DNA of 64,000 bases from Leptobrachium leishanense. Taxonomy: Eukaryota > Chordata > Amphibia > Anura > Megophryidae. Below the pieces are notes generated by a model. It made no database searches, was not told the DNA's origin, and saw only the letters and a list, made by a program, of their open reading frames with translations. Shown one piece after another: positions 24,047 through 35,150 of the stretch. The translations under genes were made by a program, and so were the position numbers. Location: assembly GCA_009667805.1 (NCBI GenBank), contig CM019075.1, positions 12,353,738-12,417,737 on the forward strand, written 5' to 3'. The first letter of the stretch is position 1. Every line of letters starts with the position of its first letter.

Positions 24047-24205
24047 CTTACCTTCCTGAGCGACGCCAGGAAGGTTTTGGCGCGCACGCTCGTTGGAAGG
24101 ACCCCGGCCGCGATCACATGGTCCCACGTGGTCGCGGCTGGGGTCCTTCCAACGAGCGCACGCGCGGAGACATTCCCGGCGTCGCTCAGGAAGGTAAGTA
24201 TCGCG
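24047..24205. repeat. Large inverted repeat (hairpin 2) in the hAT element
   Basis: A second copy of the same palindrome as 23820-23985, with the same arm ends and a centre near 24125. The two hairpins differ by point changes, so they arose by duplication followed by divergence. Confidence 0.9.
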
Positions 24206-24619
24206 GAGAGCTCCAGGGGCGGCTGTCCGAATGCCGATAGAGCATTCGGACAGCCACCACAGCCCTTCGGATGCCGGCAAGCCGGCTCAATGCCGGCTTC
24301 CGGTATCGGGAAAAATATCGGGGGGTACTGCACGAGTACCAAGTACTCCTGCAGTACCCAGTATCGGCCCGATACCGATACTAGTATCGGTATCGGTATC
24401 GGTGCAACCCTAATTAAAGGCATTTGCTACACATAAAGGAAGACCTATACTGGACCAAAGAACTAATGCACTGCTGGCCATATATATATAGGGCAGGGTA
24501 CGTCATGTGAACACAGACTATCAGCCACAGGAAGGATAGTCTGCAGTGGCTAGCTCCCAACACACAAGAGCTGACGAGCGTCGTTCTCACCCCCAGGGGG
24601 CCTGGCTGCGATGTGGAAA

Positions 24620-24900
24620 CCTCCACAGCCTCCAGTGAAATGTAAGAGACGAGTCTAATCCACTGAAAGGAAAGAGTGGAGTCTAATCCACTGAAATGAT
24701 CTCCACTGAAAGGAAAGAGTGGAGTCTAATCCACTGAAATGATCTCCACTGAAAGGAAAGAGAGGAGTCTAATCCACTGACACGATCTCCACTGAAAGGA
24801 AAGAGTGGAGTCTAATCCACTGAAACGATCTCCACTGAAAGGAAAGAGAGGAGTCTCATCTACTGGAACTGGTTTACAATGAAAGGCAAGCCAGGAGCAT
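24620..24900. repeat. Tandem array, about 43-bp unit (right block)
   Basis: About six units with GTCTAATCCACTGAAA and TCTCCACTGAAAGGAAAGAG. Related to the 41-bp array at 20155-20705. Confidence 0.9.
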
Positions 24901-24943
24901 AACACATAGAACTGGCCTCTTTATGTACATTATTTGTCATATA

Positions 24944-25569
24944 TGTCATGCCTCAGCCCTGAGAGCCTGCTGTGGTCAGCCTGGGTCACTAGCTCTCTAT
25001 ACCTGCTCCCCACCTAAGGGTTAACTCCTGTGTCTGAACCTGAGGTTTTGCATAAAACCAGACCACACCCTCCTCCCCTTTGCTCTTTCATTTTGTGTTT
25101 TTCCCTTCCCAGTGTCCAGAGGTCTTGAGAGCTCCTTCTTGTCATTGTATGTTCCTGATTTATTTTGCTCTGCCGTGCATCCTTGCTGTGTCTGCATTAC
25201 CTGGTTCCTGCGTGCTGGACAATCCACTGCGTGGCCCACTATCCAGTGGGTCCAGAGACACTCAAGTGGCTTCCAGCCCTCCAGCTCTCTCCAAGGAGAC
25301 CAACCTACTATCAAGGTACATTTGCCAATAGGCTCCTGCTTCTCCTCAAGCGGATCTGGAGAGAGACTACGTGGTCCACCATCCACTTGCCTATTTTCTG
25401 TGCTACCGTCTGTTCTGTGCTGGACTGTTTGCTGTGAACCATCCCACCATACAAGCTTTGTTGTGCATTTACTGTCTCCTGTGTCTTTCTGCCTGCTCAC
25501 CCCCAGCGCTTGGGAATATAACACCACACTGAGGCCGTGCCATGGCTCCTTCCTGGCACGAACCTGACA
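24944..25569 (+). mobile_element. Solo LTR (Gypsy-like ends)
   Basis: Starts TGTCATGCC and ends CCTGACA, so the ends form the TGTCA/TGACA inverted pair of an LTR. A 5-bp duplication ATATA flanks it (24939-24943 and 25570-25574). A TATA-like GCATAAAACC lies near 25051. There is no internal retroviral or Gypsy coding region, so it is a solo LTR left by recombination. The next element, the Tc1 copy at 25575, begins directly at the right duplication. Long open frames on both strands are not supported as genes. Strand is a guess from the TATA-like box. Confidence 0.75.
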
Positions 25570-25574
25570 ATATA

Positions 25575-27186
<1,612 letters not shown>

Positions 27187-27188
27187 TA

Positions 27189-27432
27189 TATTCTCTCTAG
27201 GAAGGTCTCTCAATAAGACATGCTTTCATTGTTTAAAAAAAAAAAAAAAAAAAAGCTAAAGTAATCTTGGAGTGCAGTAGGTGCAAATAAGAGCCCTTTA
27301 TTATATGAGTGTTAAATTCACACAAAAGGAATTTATTATTTTTCGTGTAGGCCAGGGCTATATAATGACATAAGAAACTGCAGTGTTTTTAAAGAGTGTA
27401 CCTAATTTCAAGGACTATAGACCTAAACAAAT
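27189..27432. other. Short non-coding gap
   Basis: Contains an A-run (27234-27253). Nothing else recognised. Confidence 0.4.
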
Positions 27433-28583
27433 GGGGTACTCTCACCATGTCCTCACTAAAACCGGGACGCTAAGGGGAAACATTAGTGTTCACTAATTTC
27501 CCCTTTACATCCCAGTTTTACCATTAGACTACGGGGCAGGCGCTGAGTCCAGCAGCCTAACCTGTAGTGGCCGCTAGGCTCCTGGACGCTCGGGGCGGCG
27601 CTAATGCGAGATCCTGTGTGATCGTGGAGGGAGACTGGGGACTTTTTTTCCCCCAGTTTCACTCTGCTCCCGGTGGCCAGAAGCGGCGGATTGGGCCACC
27701 GTTCTCAACGCGGGATGAGCAGTGAGTATTCGATTTTTGTTTTTTTCAGCTGCTGCTAACTGATTCTGCAAAAGCTCTGAGCTGGTGGTAGCTATTTTAG
27801 TTAGCACCAGCTCTTAGTAACTAGTGTTAGCACCTTGTGATCCAAACGCTTTTTACTCTCTGCTTGCACTTTGCGCTTCCCATGTTAAGTACAGTAAGCT
27901 TGCGCTAATACTGATTCGCTAACAGGTTTTTTAACCTGTTAGCAATTACGAGATGATCTGTACGGAGCGATATCTCCTCTTCTAAGCTAGCGCTAACACT
28001 CATTTATGCAAGCGATAGGGATGTGCGTTTCAGGTTTCGGAATTTCGGAATTTTCACGAAATTTCCCGATTCGTGTTTTCGGATGCGGCCGATTTTCCGA
28101 AAATTTTAAGATCCGAAAACAGCAGATCTGAAAAGTTTTCCGAGCCGAAACGAAATATTTTCGGAATTTTCGAATGGACTTGAAATGTGTCAAATCGAAA
28201 TTTATTGCTTTGAAACGAGGAGAACAGACGTTCCGAAAAAACGAAAATTTCCGAAATCACGAAACGTCGATACAAATAACGAGCAAAGTGACACGAAAAT
28301 ACGAAAAATGGTCGATATTCCGAAAACATGTACAATTCCGAAAAACGAAAATTTCCGAAATCACGAAAAAGTCGATACAAAAAACGAGCTAAGTGACACG
28401 AAAATACGAAAAATGGTCGATATTCCGAAAAAAAATGTACACGAAAAACGAGTCGAGCTGAACCGAATCAGAAATCGGTCGAAACGAGCCGAATCGAAAA
28501 GTTTAAACATCCGAAAAATCGAATCGAAAAAAAATCGGTGCACAAGCCTAGCAAACGATACCTTTAAGGAGGTGATAGAGCCC
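27433..28583. mobile_element. MITE of the GGGCTCTATC family, interrupted by a hAT element
   Basis: The right end AAGGAGGTGATAGAGCCC and the interior ACCGGGACGCTAAGGGGAAA match, in reverse, the copies at 31179 and 61580-62287. The left end is decayed. It is split by the hAT element at 28016-28550. Non-coding; superfamily not determined. Confidence 0.65.
28016..28550. mobile_element. hAT-type MITE rich in CGAAA motifs
   Basis: Ends TAGGGATGTGC and GCACAAGCCTA are inverted. The 8-bp flanks GCAAGCGA (28008-28015) and GCAAACGA (28551-28558) match at seven positions. The interior is made of repeated CGAAAA/TTCGG motifs, and about 28230-28305 is repeated at about 28338-28420. No coding capacity. 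Confidence 0.85.
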
Positions 28584-28806
28584 AAAGTGCCATATCTTGC
28601 AAAGTGTTGTGCAACTTATTTTTGTGGGACAAATACCAGTGACCTCTCATTTAAAGGCAATGGTTGTGTAAATTTTATAAATACACATTTTTTACTTCCC
28701 ACGTAGCTAGAGCTTTTGATTTCAGGTATGCAGCTTTGAAAATAAATGCAGAAAATTCAAGGTAGTGCAAGGTACGAATTCAAGATTCTATCATCATTAT
28801 CTAGTG

Positions 28807-28988
28807 CAGTGTTTCCAAAACCTCTCTTCAGGTCCCCCTAACAGGCCAGGTTTGCAGGATATGTGAAGCACAGCACAGGTGATATGATTTGCTGCTCACT
28901 GATTGCAGAATTCAGGTTGCATTTCCACATGGTGGTAATTAAAATCTGGCCTGTAAATGGGTCCTGAGGATAGGTTTGGGAAACACTG
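28807..28988. mobile_element. Small hAT-type MITE (CAGTGTTTCC ends)
   Basis: The left CAGTGTTTCCAAAACCTCT and right GTTTGGGAAACACTG ends are inverted. Flanks ATCTAGTG and ATTTAGGG match at six of eight positions. Elements with such ends are widespread in vertebrates. Confidence 0.8.
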
Positions 28989-29089
28989 ATTTAGGGTGAC
29001 AGGGCTCAAAAAAGGGGGGTTTGTTTTTCCTCTAATGGGCTGGAGCCATGTAAGATGATCAAGAAAATCACTACCTTTACAAACATTTA

Positions 29090-29406
29090 GGCCGGGGTCA
29101 GACGAGGACACTAGGTGGGCCCGTACTGACGTGCCTCCCGGCGTCCGTCGTGATGCTTCGACTGGGCCAGTCACTCACTGTAGCGCCTGCGCTACAAGCA
29201 GACGTGCAGAAAGCCTCCCCGTCAAAACACTAGACGTGCGTTCGACAGGGCTGCATAGCGTGATACTCCATAGGAGGATTGAGCTTTGCAGTGCTGAGCG
29301 CACTAACTGCGCTCGGCGAGGTGGCCAAACTGGCGTCACAGTGGAAGGAACGTCCTCTCTCACGGACGTTCCTTCCGCTCTCAAAGACGCTTGTCTGACC
29401 CCGGCC
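29090..29406. mobile_element. PIF/Harbinger-type MITE, short subfamily
   Basis: Ends GGCCGGGGTCAGACGA and TGTCTGACCCCGGCC, with flanks TTA and TAA. The interior carries CGGAAGGAACGTCC-type sequence in both orientations, as in the copies at 9549 and 60170. Confidence 0.85.
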
Positions 29407-29409
29407 TAA

Positions 29410-29924
29410 ACACAATTCAAGCCCTTGGAAACTTAAACCAAATGTATTTTTAACTAAAGTGCCGTAAAGTGCTAGACCTATATAGTGTCTAATTTATTTT
29501 GAGGAAAACTCAAAGTTTTGCCGATAACTAAATAAATTCCTATAAAAACGTACGACGTATTACCATTTTCAGTTAGAGATATAAAGTAGCAAATAATACA
29601 CACTATACTTATAAGCCCTCTTGAGTTTTCGAGGATGTGTGAATGTTTTAAAAATAAAATGCAACACCATATATACTGGTTTTATATCACTTTCCCTTCA
29701 TGAAACACAATGTGCCAAAATACAAACAAAAATTTTTCTTATTTGTTAAAACTGGTTATTTTCCTAGAAAACTGCTGCACTATGCTCTACATATCAGATT
29801 ATATGGTCTATAATGAACTTTTTTAATATAATCACAAAGGCTTTTATGTTAAAGCGTGGAAAAATTAATTTGCATGCTATTTTTTTTGTTTTTCTTCATT
29901 TTTTTGATGTGGGTTTGACGTGAT
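29410..29924. other. AT-rich non-coding stretch
   Basis: No gene or transposon ends recognised. Confidence 0.4.
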
Positions 29925-29928
29925 ATGA

Positions 29929-30471
29929 TTGATAGAAGTCATTTTTCAGACATCAATTACTGCAAATGTTTACCTTGACCTTTTGACTGAATACGCGGCA
30001 CCACAACTACATGACCTTCAAGCAACCATCATTTTCCAGCGAGATGCTGCTGCACCACCACATTGGGGACGGCGTGTTTGTGGGTTCCTAAATGAAACCT
30101 TTCCAGAGCGGTGGATTGGAAGGTGTGGCCCAATTCCCTGACCACCTCGTTCACCAGATATCACTCCCTCCACTTCTTTCTATGGGGTTATGTTAAAGAT
30201 ATGGTGTGTGGAACAAAGGGACGTCACTAATCTAAAGCAGAGGATCACTGACGCCATTGATGAGGGGAAGCTACAGCCAACATGGCAAGAAATCCAGTAC
30301 CGTCTTGATGTGCTTCGTGCAACTAATGGTGCCCATATAGAGGTGTATTAAATGAGGCAAAAAAACCTTAAATATATACGTCTCATTTTGTAATAATTTT
30401 CACTTATCTGTCTTTTCATTTGCCTTTGCAATAAATGTTTGAAATTGTAAAGAGACTTTATGGACACCCTG
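29929..30471 (+). pseudogene. mariner-like transposase, C-terminal half, with right terminal repeat
   Basis: One frame from about 29929 to the TAA at 30349-30351 encodes FQRDAAAPPHWGRRV, ETFPERWIGRCGP, PPRSPDITPSTSFYG and a C-terminal TWQEIQYRLDVLRATNGAHI. This is the second aspartate region, the SPD motif and the C-terminus of a mariner/IS630-type transposase. A single TGA at 30139-30141 interrupts it where tryptophan is usual before PPRSPD. The residue pair after SPDIT (PS) differs from the usual PLDFF-type segment, so the third catalytic residue may be lost. The right inverted repeat ends GGACACCCTG before TA at 30472-30473. The left half is missing. Confidence 0.85.
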
Positions 30472-30626
30472 TATAATAAGTGTGTGTTCTGCTATTAAAC
30501 TTGACTTCTTAAGAGTTAGGAGCAAAATATGGTCAAAATGAGCTCAGCACACGGGTGTGGAATGGCTCAGCATTGTAGGGATTGAAGGGGGCTATAATTT
30601 ATTGTAATTTTCAGTATGCTGGTTAA

Positions 30627-31052
30627 GGCTAGGGTCAGACGAACGCATTTTTCACGTGCGTTTAGCCGCACGAAATCACGGCCGTGCTAGCAGCAAATGA
30701 CGTCCAATGCCGGGGAACATACGACGAACGGCCGCACGAAAGATCGTCCGTGCAACGCAAGTGGCCAACGAACGCATTTTTTCGAGAACGTCAAACCGCT
30801 ACTACTGACGTACAGAGTGCGCTGCGGCCACATAGCGGCGTGTTTGCGTGATTGGGAGACGTCAGACGCTGCTAATGTCCGGCTAACATAACGTCCAGAC
30901 ACAAAAGGGTTTTATTGATGATCCGTACAAAATCACGGACGAAAAGGCGCATCGTATGACCGCTATCGCGTATTCCGTGAAAAAATACGTCCATTCGTTC
31001 GAACGCACTTTTTCACGGACAACGTGAAAAATGCGTTCGTCTGACCCTAGCC
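30627..31052. mobile_element. PIF/Harbinger-type MITE, long palindromic subfamily
   Basis: Ends GGCTAGGGTCAGACGAACG and the reverse complement, flanked by TAA on both sides (30624-30626, 31053-31055). 426 bp, with a GCGTTTAGCCGCACG interior shared with 58907-59333 and 59742-60166. Confidence 0.95.
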
Positions 31053-31178
31053 TAAAAATAGAGACACATCCTGCTAGCATTTGTCACAAAGTAATGCCTT
31101 TACTTAAAGAATTAGCCAGTTGGTCTTTCTACTAGTACTGTAAAGGTTAACGATTTTTTGTAGCTTTTCAGAGACTAA

Positions 31179-31991
31179 GGGCTCTATCACCTCCTTCAAG
31201 CTAACACTAGTGTCAGCGTTAGCATAGCTTAAAGGAGGTCATAGTGCTTCGTCTAGATCGCCTAATCGCTAACGAGTTAAAAAAACCATTAGCGCTCGTT
31301 AATTAGCGATTTGTAGCGCGAGTTTACTGTACTTTGCGCTCCCTATACCTAACATGGGGAGCGCAAAGTGAAAGCACAGATTAACTAGCATTGGGATCAC
31401 TTGGTCCTGACGCTAGTTACTAACAGCTGGCACTACCGAAAAAGTTACCCTCAGCTCAGATCACTCTGCCAACCAGCAGTATCTCGCGAGAGACGAGATC
31501 CTGCCAGTCATGTGACCCGGTAGCATGATCCTCCATGGAGTCCTATGGAGGGGATGCTGGGGACGAGCCTAGTGATCTGCGAGCCTAGCGATCGCTAAGG
31601 GCAGGCTGCTGGACTCGGCACCTGCCCCGCGATCTGCTGGGCAAACGGGATGCAAATTTTTCCCCTTAGGCCGCGTTCCTACTGAGCGACATGAAAATCG
31701 TGTGTTTTTTCCGCGCAATTTTCATATTCGCAACATTGAGCGATAATATCGCGCAATATCGCCATTATGCGCAATATTGCACAACACCACCAATGCAAAT
31801 CGCAAAGAAAGGGGTCATGTACAGTGACACGTTACAGCCATGAGCTACAGGCAAGATGTGAACAGCTCCATTGAAATGCATTGGAGAAGCTACATAGAGC
31901 GATATCGCGCAGAAATATGTGCGATATAGCGGGAAAAACCGTGCAATAAATCGCTTAGTGTGAACGGGGCCTTAGCATCCCGGATTTAGCG
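31179..31991. mobile_element. MITE of the GGGCTCTATC family, interrupted and 3'-truncated
   Basis: The left end GGGCTCTATCACCTCCTTC and interior (AACACTAGTGTCAGC, ACCTAACATGGG) match 61580-62287. A PIF-type MITE is inserted at 31669-31971. The matching sequence stops near 31991, where the hammerhead-bearing segment begins. Confidence 0.75.
31669..31971. mobile_element. PIF/Harbinger-type MITE, second family
   Basis: Ends GGCCGCGTTCCTACTGAGCGA and the inverted TCGCTTAGTGTGAACGGGGCC, flanked by TTA (31666-31668, 31972-31974). The undisturbed target is visible in the related MITE at 61580-62287, which reads TTTTCCCCTTAGTGTCCCGG without the insertion; this confirms a 3-bp TTA duplication. The interior is rich in GCGATAT motifs. 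Confidence 0.9.
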
Positions 31992-32340
31992 AGAGGCGGC
32001 GAGGGGGGTCCGCTATACCCTCCTGACGAGGCCTAACAAGGCCGAAACAATCGTCGGGGGTTGCCGCACCTCGCGTGCAGGGATGACATCCTTGGCAGTC
32101 AGTACTGGCCGCCCTCATTGGGTGAGAGCAGACTGATTTGCATATGGAGCATTCATCCCTGTAATGGCACATACAAGCTAAAACCTTGTGAGACCTGAGC
32201 GGTCCCCACAGTAGAGCAGGCCACTAGTGCTGTTGCTCGTCCTCAGGATCCTCACACCCCCCTTTGCCCCAGGAAAGCCAAAGATGGAGGTTTGGCACAT
32301 ACACCTACTTACTATGAGACATCATTTCATGCTGGCACTG
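31992..32340 (+). mobile_element. Probable Penelope-like element fragment (terminal region with hammerhead ribozyme)
   Basis: It interrupts the MITE to its left and contains a complete hammerhead core (32018-32060). Hammerheads of this minimal kind are known from the terminal repeats of Penelope-like retroelements in many animals. No Penelope reverse transcriptase is seen nearby, so the right boundary is a guess and the class is inferred from the ribozyme only. Confidence 0.45.
32018..32060 (+). ncRNA. Hammerhead ribozyme, type I, minimal stem III
   Basis: All conserved core parts are in order. Stem I 5' strand CCCTC (32018-32022); CTGACGA core box (32023-32029); stem II GGCC/GGCC (32030-32033 and 32040-32043) closing the loop TAACAA; GAAA box (32044-32047); a two-base-pair stem III (A-U and C-G) closed by a four-base loop; cleavage triplet GTC (32053-32055); stem I 3' strand GGGGG (32056-32060), pairing with CCCTC with one G-U pair. 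Predicted self-cleavage is after 32055. The very short stem III is typical of retroelement hammerheads, which may act as dimers. Activity is predicted, not shown. Confidence 0.8.
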
Positions 32341-33619
32341 TCCTGAAATGCAAAGTGAGTCACTCGCAGTTTTCCTTGTGGCAACGTTAGTACAAATTAA
32401 AGAAATCACAAGCCATTGACTGATGAAATGATTAAGTGCTTCTTCACTGCACAGTTGGAAGGTGCCACCGTTTCAAATGCAGCTCCGTCCATTTCACATA
32501 AAGAGGGTTTTTTGCTGTTGTTGTTTTTTTTCCAAGAAAAACATAAATATTTTTGACGATGCACTATATAGACTGCACTGGCGAACAACCTACAGCAGTG
32601 GCTGTGAATCTGTTTGATCACACACCCACCTAAACTACCAAATAATTGAAATATTTACATTTTCACTTATTTTTTTTATTGAAAAACACCTGCAATTGTG
32701 TGTTCCGTTTTGTTTAATACGAATACATATATTTTTTTTATTGTTCCAACAGCAAGAGAGAATAATAGGTCAGACATGCGCCGCACTTGGAGGTCCACCG
32801 ACCCTACACAATTCTGACAGAGCATCGTGAGTATGCCCAGCGAGCATGCCGTCTGTGACCAGACACACCCTAATGCTGGGAAACTGCCCCCATCAAGAGC
32901 ATGCAAACTGCGTCTCTGTATACACTTGATTAAAGAGGTGTAGTTGAACAAGTTTGCAAGAACACAGTTTCCCAAATGGGTGCACCCTAAAGCCAGGATC
33001 TCGAACTCTGCCCCCCCCCGATGTTTCTGAACTGCACCCCCTTGGTTCTCCGGCCACTCGTTGAATTCAAGGCCTCCATCAGGTGGGTGACAGCCCATGA
33101 CATGTTCATGAGCCCAGTGGCTCCACGGGGCCCTGTCAAACCCTCTGCAGCTTGTGTAAGTGCCACAGATGTAAGAGACTCTCCACATGTCCCAGGACTG
33201 GTCCACAGAGATACCAACAAATTTCCAGGAACTGTGGAATTTGGGACCAAAAAAAGTTAGATTTTTAATTAGTTTGCTTACAAGGGCAGCTGAGGGACGG
33301 GGGGGGCTTCAGCCAGTGGTTCAGTAAGAGACCCGAAGAATTCTGTTGGCAGCCATGGTTGCATTTAAAGAATTCTGGGAATTGTAGGCAGTGAACATCT
33401 GGGGGGACGGAGTTGAGACCCCTGTCCTGAAAAAATGGACTTACGCACCAATGGTCATGAGGGGTTTTATTTCTAAAACGGTTGGGTATTTACTTTCAGT
33501 CACAGGACCTCCATTGGGCACCACTTGATTGTTAGCTCTTTGGCATAGGATCTTCTACTATTCATCCGGACTGCAAATTTCCAAACTGTTTAAAAAATAA
33601 TAATTAAAAATAAAACACA
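32341..33619. other. Non-coding stretch, nothing recognised
   Basis: Mixed-composition DNA. A 176-codon minus-strand frame (33206-32676) has no family resemblance and is not called. Confidence 0.4.
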
Positions 33620-33734
33620 CTTTGCACTAGGGCTGCAACTAACGATTATTCTCATAATCAATTAATCGTAATAATAATCGGCCAACTAATCGATTCATCG
33701 GATAAAAAAGAATAGAAAAAAATTTGTTTACTTA

Positions 33735-34181
33735 GGCTAGGGTCAGACGAGCGTGATTTCTACGGACTGTACGTCCGTGCACACGGTCGTACGTCAGTAC
33801 GGAAGACACAGTAGTGGCCACACAGTCCGTTTATTCACTGACGTATATTTTGACGGATGTAGGATGGAAAATAAAATAAAAAGCAAAACCATTTTGTCCG
33901 TGAAAAATGCTGGACGTATAAATGCAGTCCGTCTGACCACGTTCCATCACTCACACACAAAGCTATGCGGACGTTGCGGACGCAGCGCACTTTGTGCGGC
34001 CGTTCTAGGGGTTGTACGTTCTTGCCTGCCTTGCGTCCGTGGGCCGCGGCTGTTGTGCGTCCGCAGTTCAGTGCGGACGTACTTCGTGTGTCGGGCCCCT
34101 ATGGGCTTTCTTTCATGCTATCACTGATGTACTTTTAGGCGCAATCACGGACGTGAACACTACGCTCGTCTGACCCCAGCC
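33735..34181. mobile_element. PIF/Harbinger-type MITE, 447-bp subfamily
   Basis: Ends GGCTAGGGTCAGACGAGCG and CGCTCGTCTGACCCCAGCC, with TTA on both sides. The interior (TTCTACGGACTG at the left end) matches 46019-46465 closely over its whole length. The open frame at 33753-34127 is not a gene; the same frame recurs at 46037-46468. Confidence 0.95.
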
Positions 34182-34689
34182 TTAAAAGGAATTTTATGTA
34201 AAAAAATACTTAGGCTGGGGTCAGACGAGTGTAGTGTTCACGTCCGTGATGGCGACTAAAAGTACATCAGTGATAGCAAGAAAGAAAGCCCATAGGGGCC
34301 CGACACACGAAGTATGTCCGCTGTCATGTGCCTTGCCGTCGGCGCCGCAAGAGAACTAAGAACAAGTTGCCTGATAGTGGTATGAGTAGCAGTGGCCCTC
34401 CTGAAAAGCCTTGCTGAGCTAGGAACCAGGTGCTAGCTAATGCCTCCTGATTTCTCCTCTATAAAAGAGGACCACACCTATCACTAAATGCTTCTTCATT
34501 AACTTAGTATTTTCTTCACTAGCAAGAAGCTACTCCAGTTCCTGATACCTGCTCAGACCCTTGTTGCATCCTGCCTTCTCCACGTTCTGCAGATAACCCC
34601 TCTACAGTCTCCAGCCTTAAAGATATCCTGCTACAGATCCTGTCTAAAGGTATTCTGCTACAGAACTTGTATAAAGATCTACTGCTGCC

Positions 34690-35035
34690 GACTCCTCACA
34701 ATCCCGCTGCCCTGCATCCTGCAGAATCCACAACCCGCTGCCCTGCATCCTGCAGAATCCACAACCCGCTGCCCTGCATCCTGCAGAATCCACAACCCGC
34801 TGCCCTGCATCCTGCAGAATCCTCAACCCGCTGCCCTGCATCCTGCAGAATCCTCAACCCGCTGCCCTGCATCCTGCAGAATCCTCAACCCGCTGCCCTG
34901 CATCCTGCAGAATCCTCAACCCGCTGCCCTGCATCCTGCAGAATCCTCAACCCGCTGCCCTGCATCCTGCAGAATCCTCAACCCGCTGCCCTGCATCCTG
35001 CAGAATCCTCAACCTGCTGCCCTGCATCCCGCAGG
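34690..35035. repeat. 31-bp minisatellite in the solo LTR
   Basis: About eleven units with CCCGCTGCCCTGCATCCTGC and AGAATCCTCAA or AGAATCCACAA. The first units carry the CCAC variant and the later ones CCTC. Confidence 0.95.
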
Positions 35036-35059
35036 TCCTACAGTTGTCGCCGCCCTATA

Positions 35060-35150
35060 TCCTATCCAGGACCCCCTCGCTCTACAGATCCAGGACCCCC
35101 TCGCTCTACAGATCCAGGACCCCCTCGCTCTACAGTTTTAAGACCCCCTC
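35060..35150. repeat. 24-bp minisatellite in the solo LTR
   Basis: About four units around CAGGACCCCCTCGCTCTAC. Confidence 0.9.

Larger units (their letters stand above)
22726..24412. mobile_element. Non-autonomous hAT-type transposon with minisatellite and foldback arms
   Basis: Ends are TACGGATGCACGATACCAC and GGTATCGGTGCAACCCTA, an imperfect inverted pair, flanked by a perfect 8-bp duplication ATTAAAGG (22718-22725 and 24413-24420). A second copy with the same ends is at 39378-41801. No transposase. From left to right it holds a TACCGATAC-rich end, a large minisatellite (22855-23800), two large GC-rich hairpins (23820-23985, 24047-24205) and a terminal run of ATCGGT repeats. It is inserted in the reverse-transcriptase frame of the LINE at 21145-22717. 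Confidence 0.9.

Noticed and set aside
22821..24059. Long open frames (292-412 codons) rich in AHTWICPSS-type repeats
   Set aside because: They coincide with the minisatellite and hairpins of a hAT element, several frames are open at once, and no protein family resemblance exists.
32676..33206. 176-codon minus-strand frame
   Set aside because: No motif, domain or codon pattern supports it.
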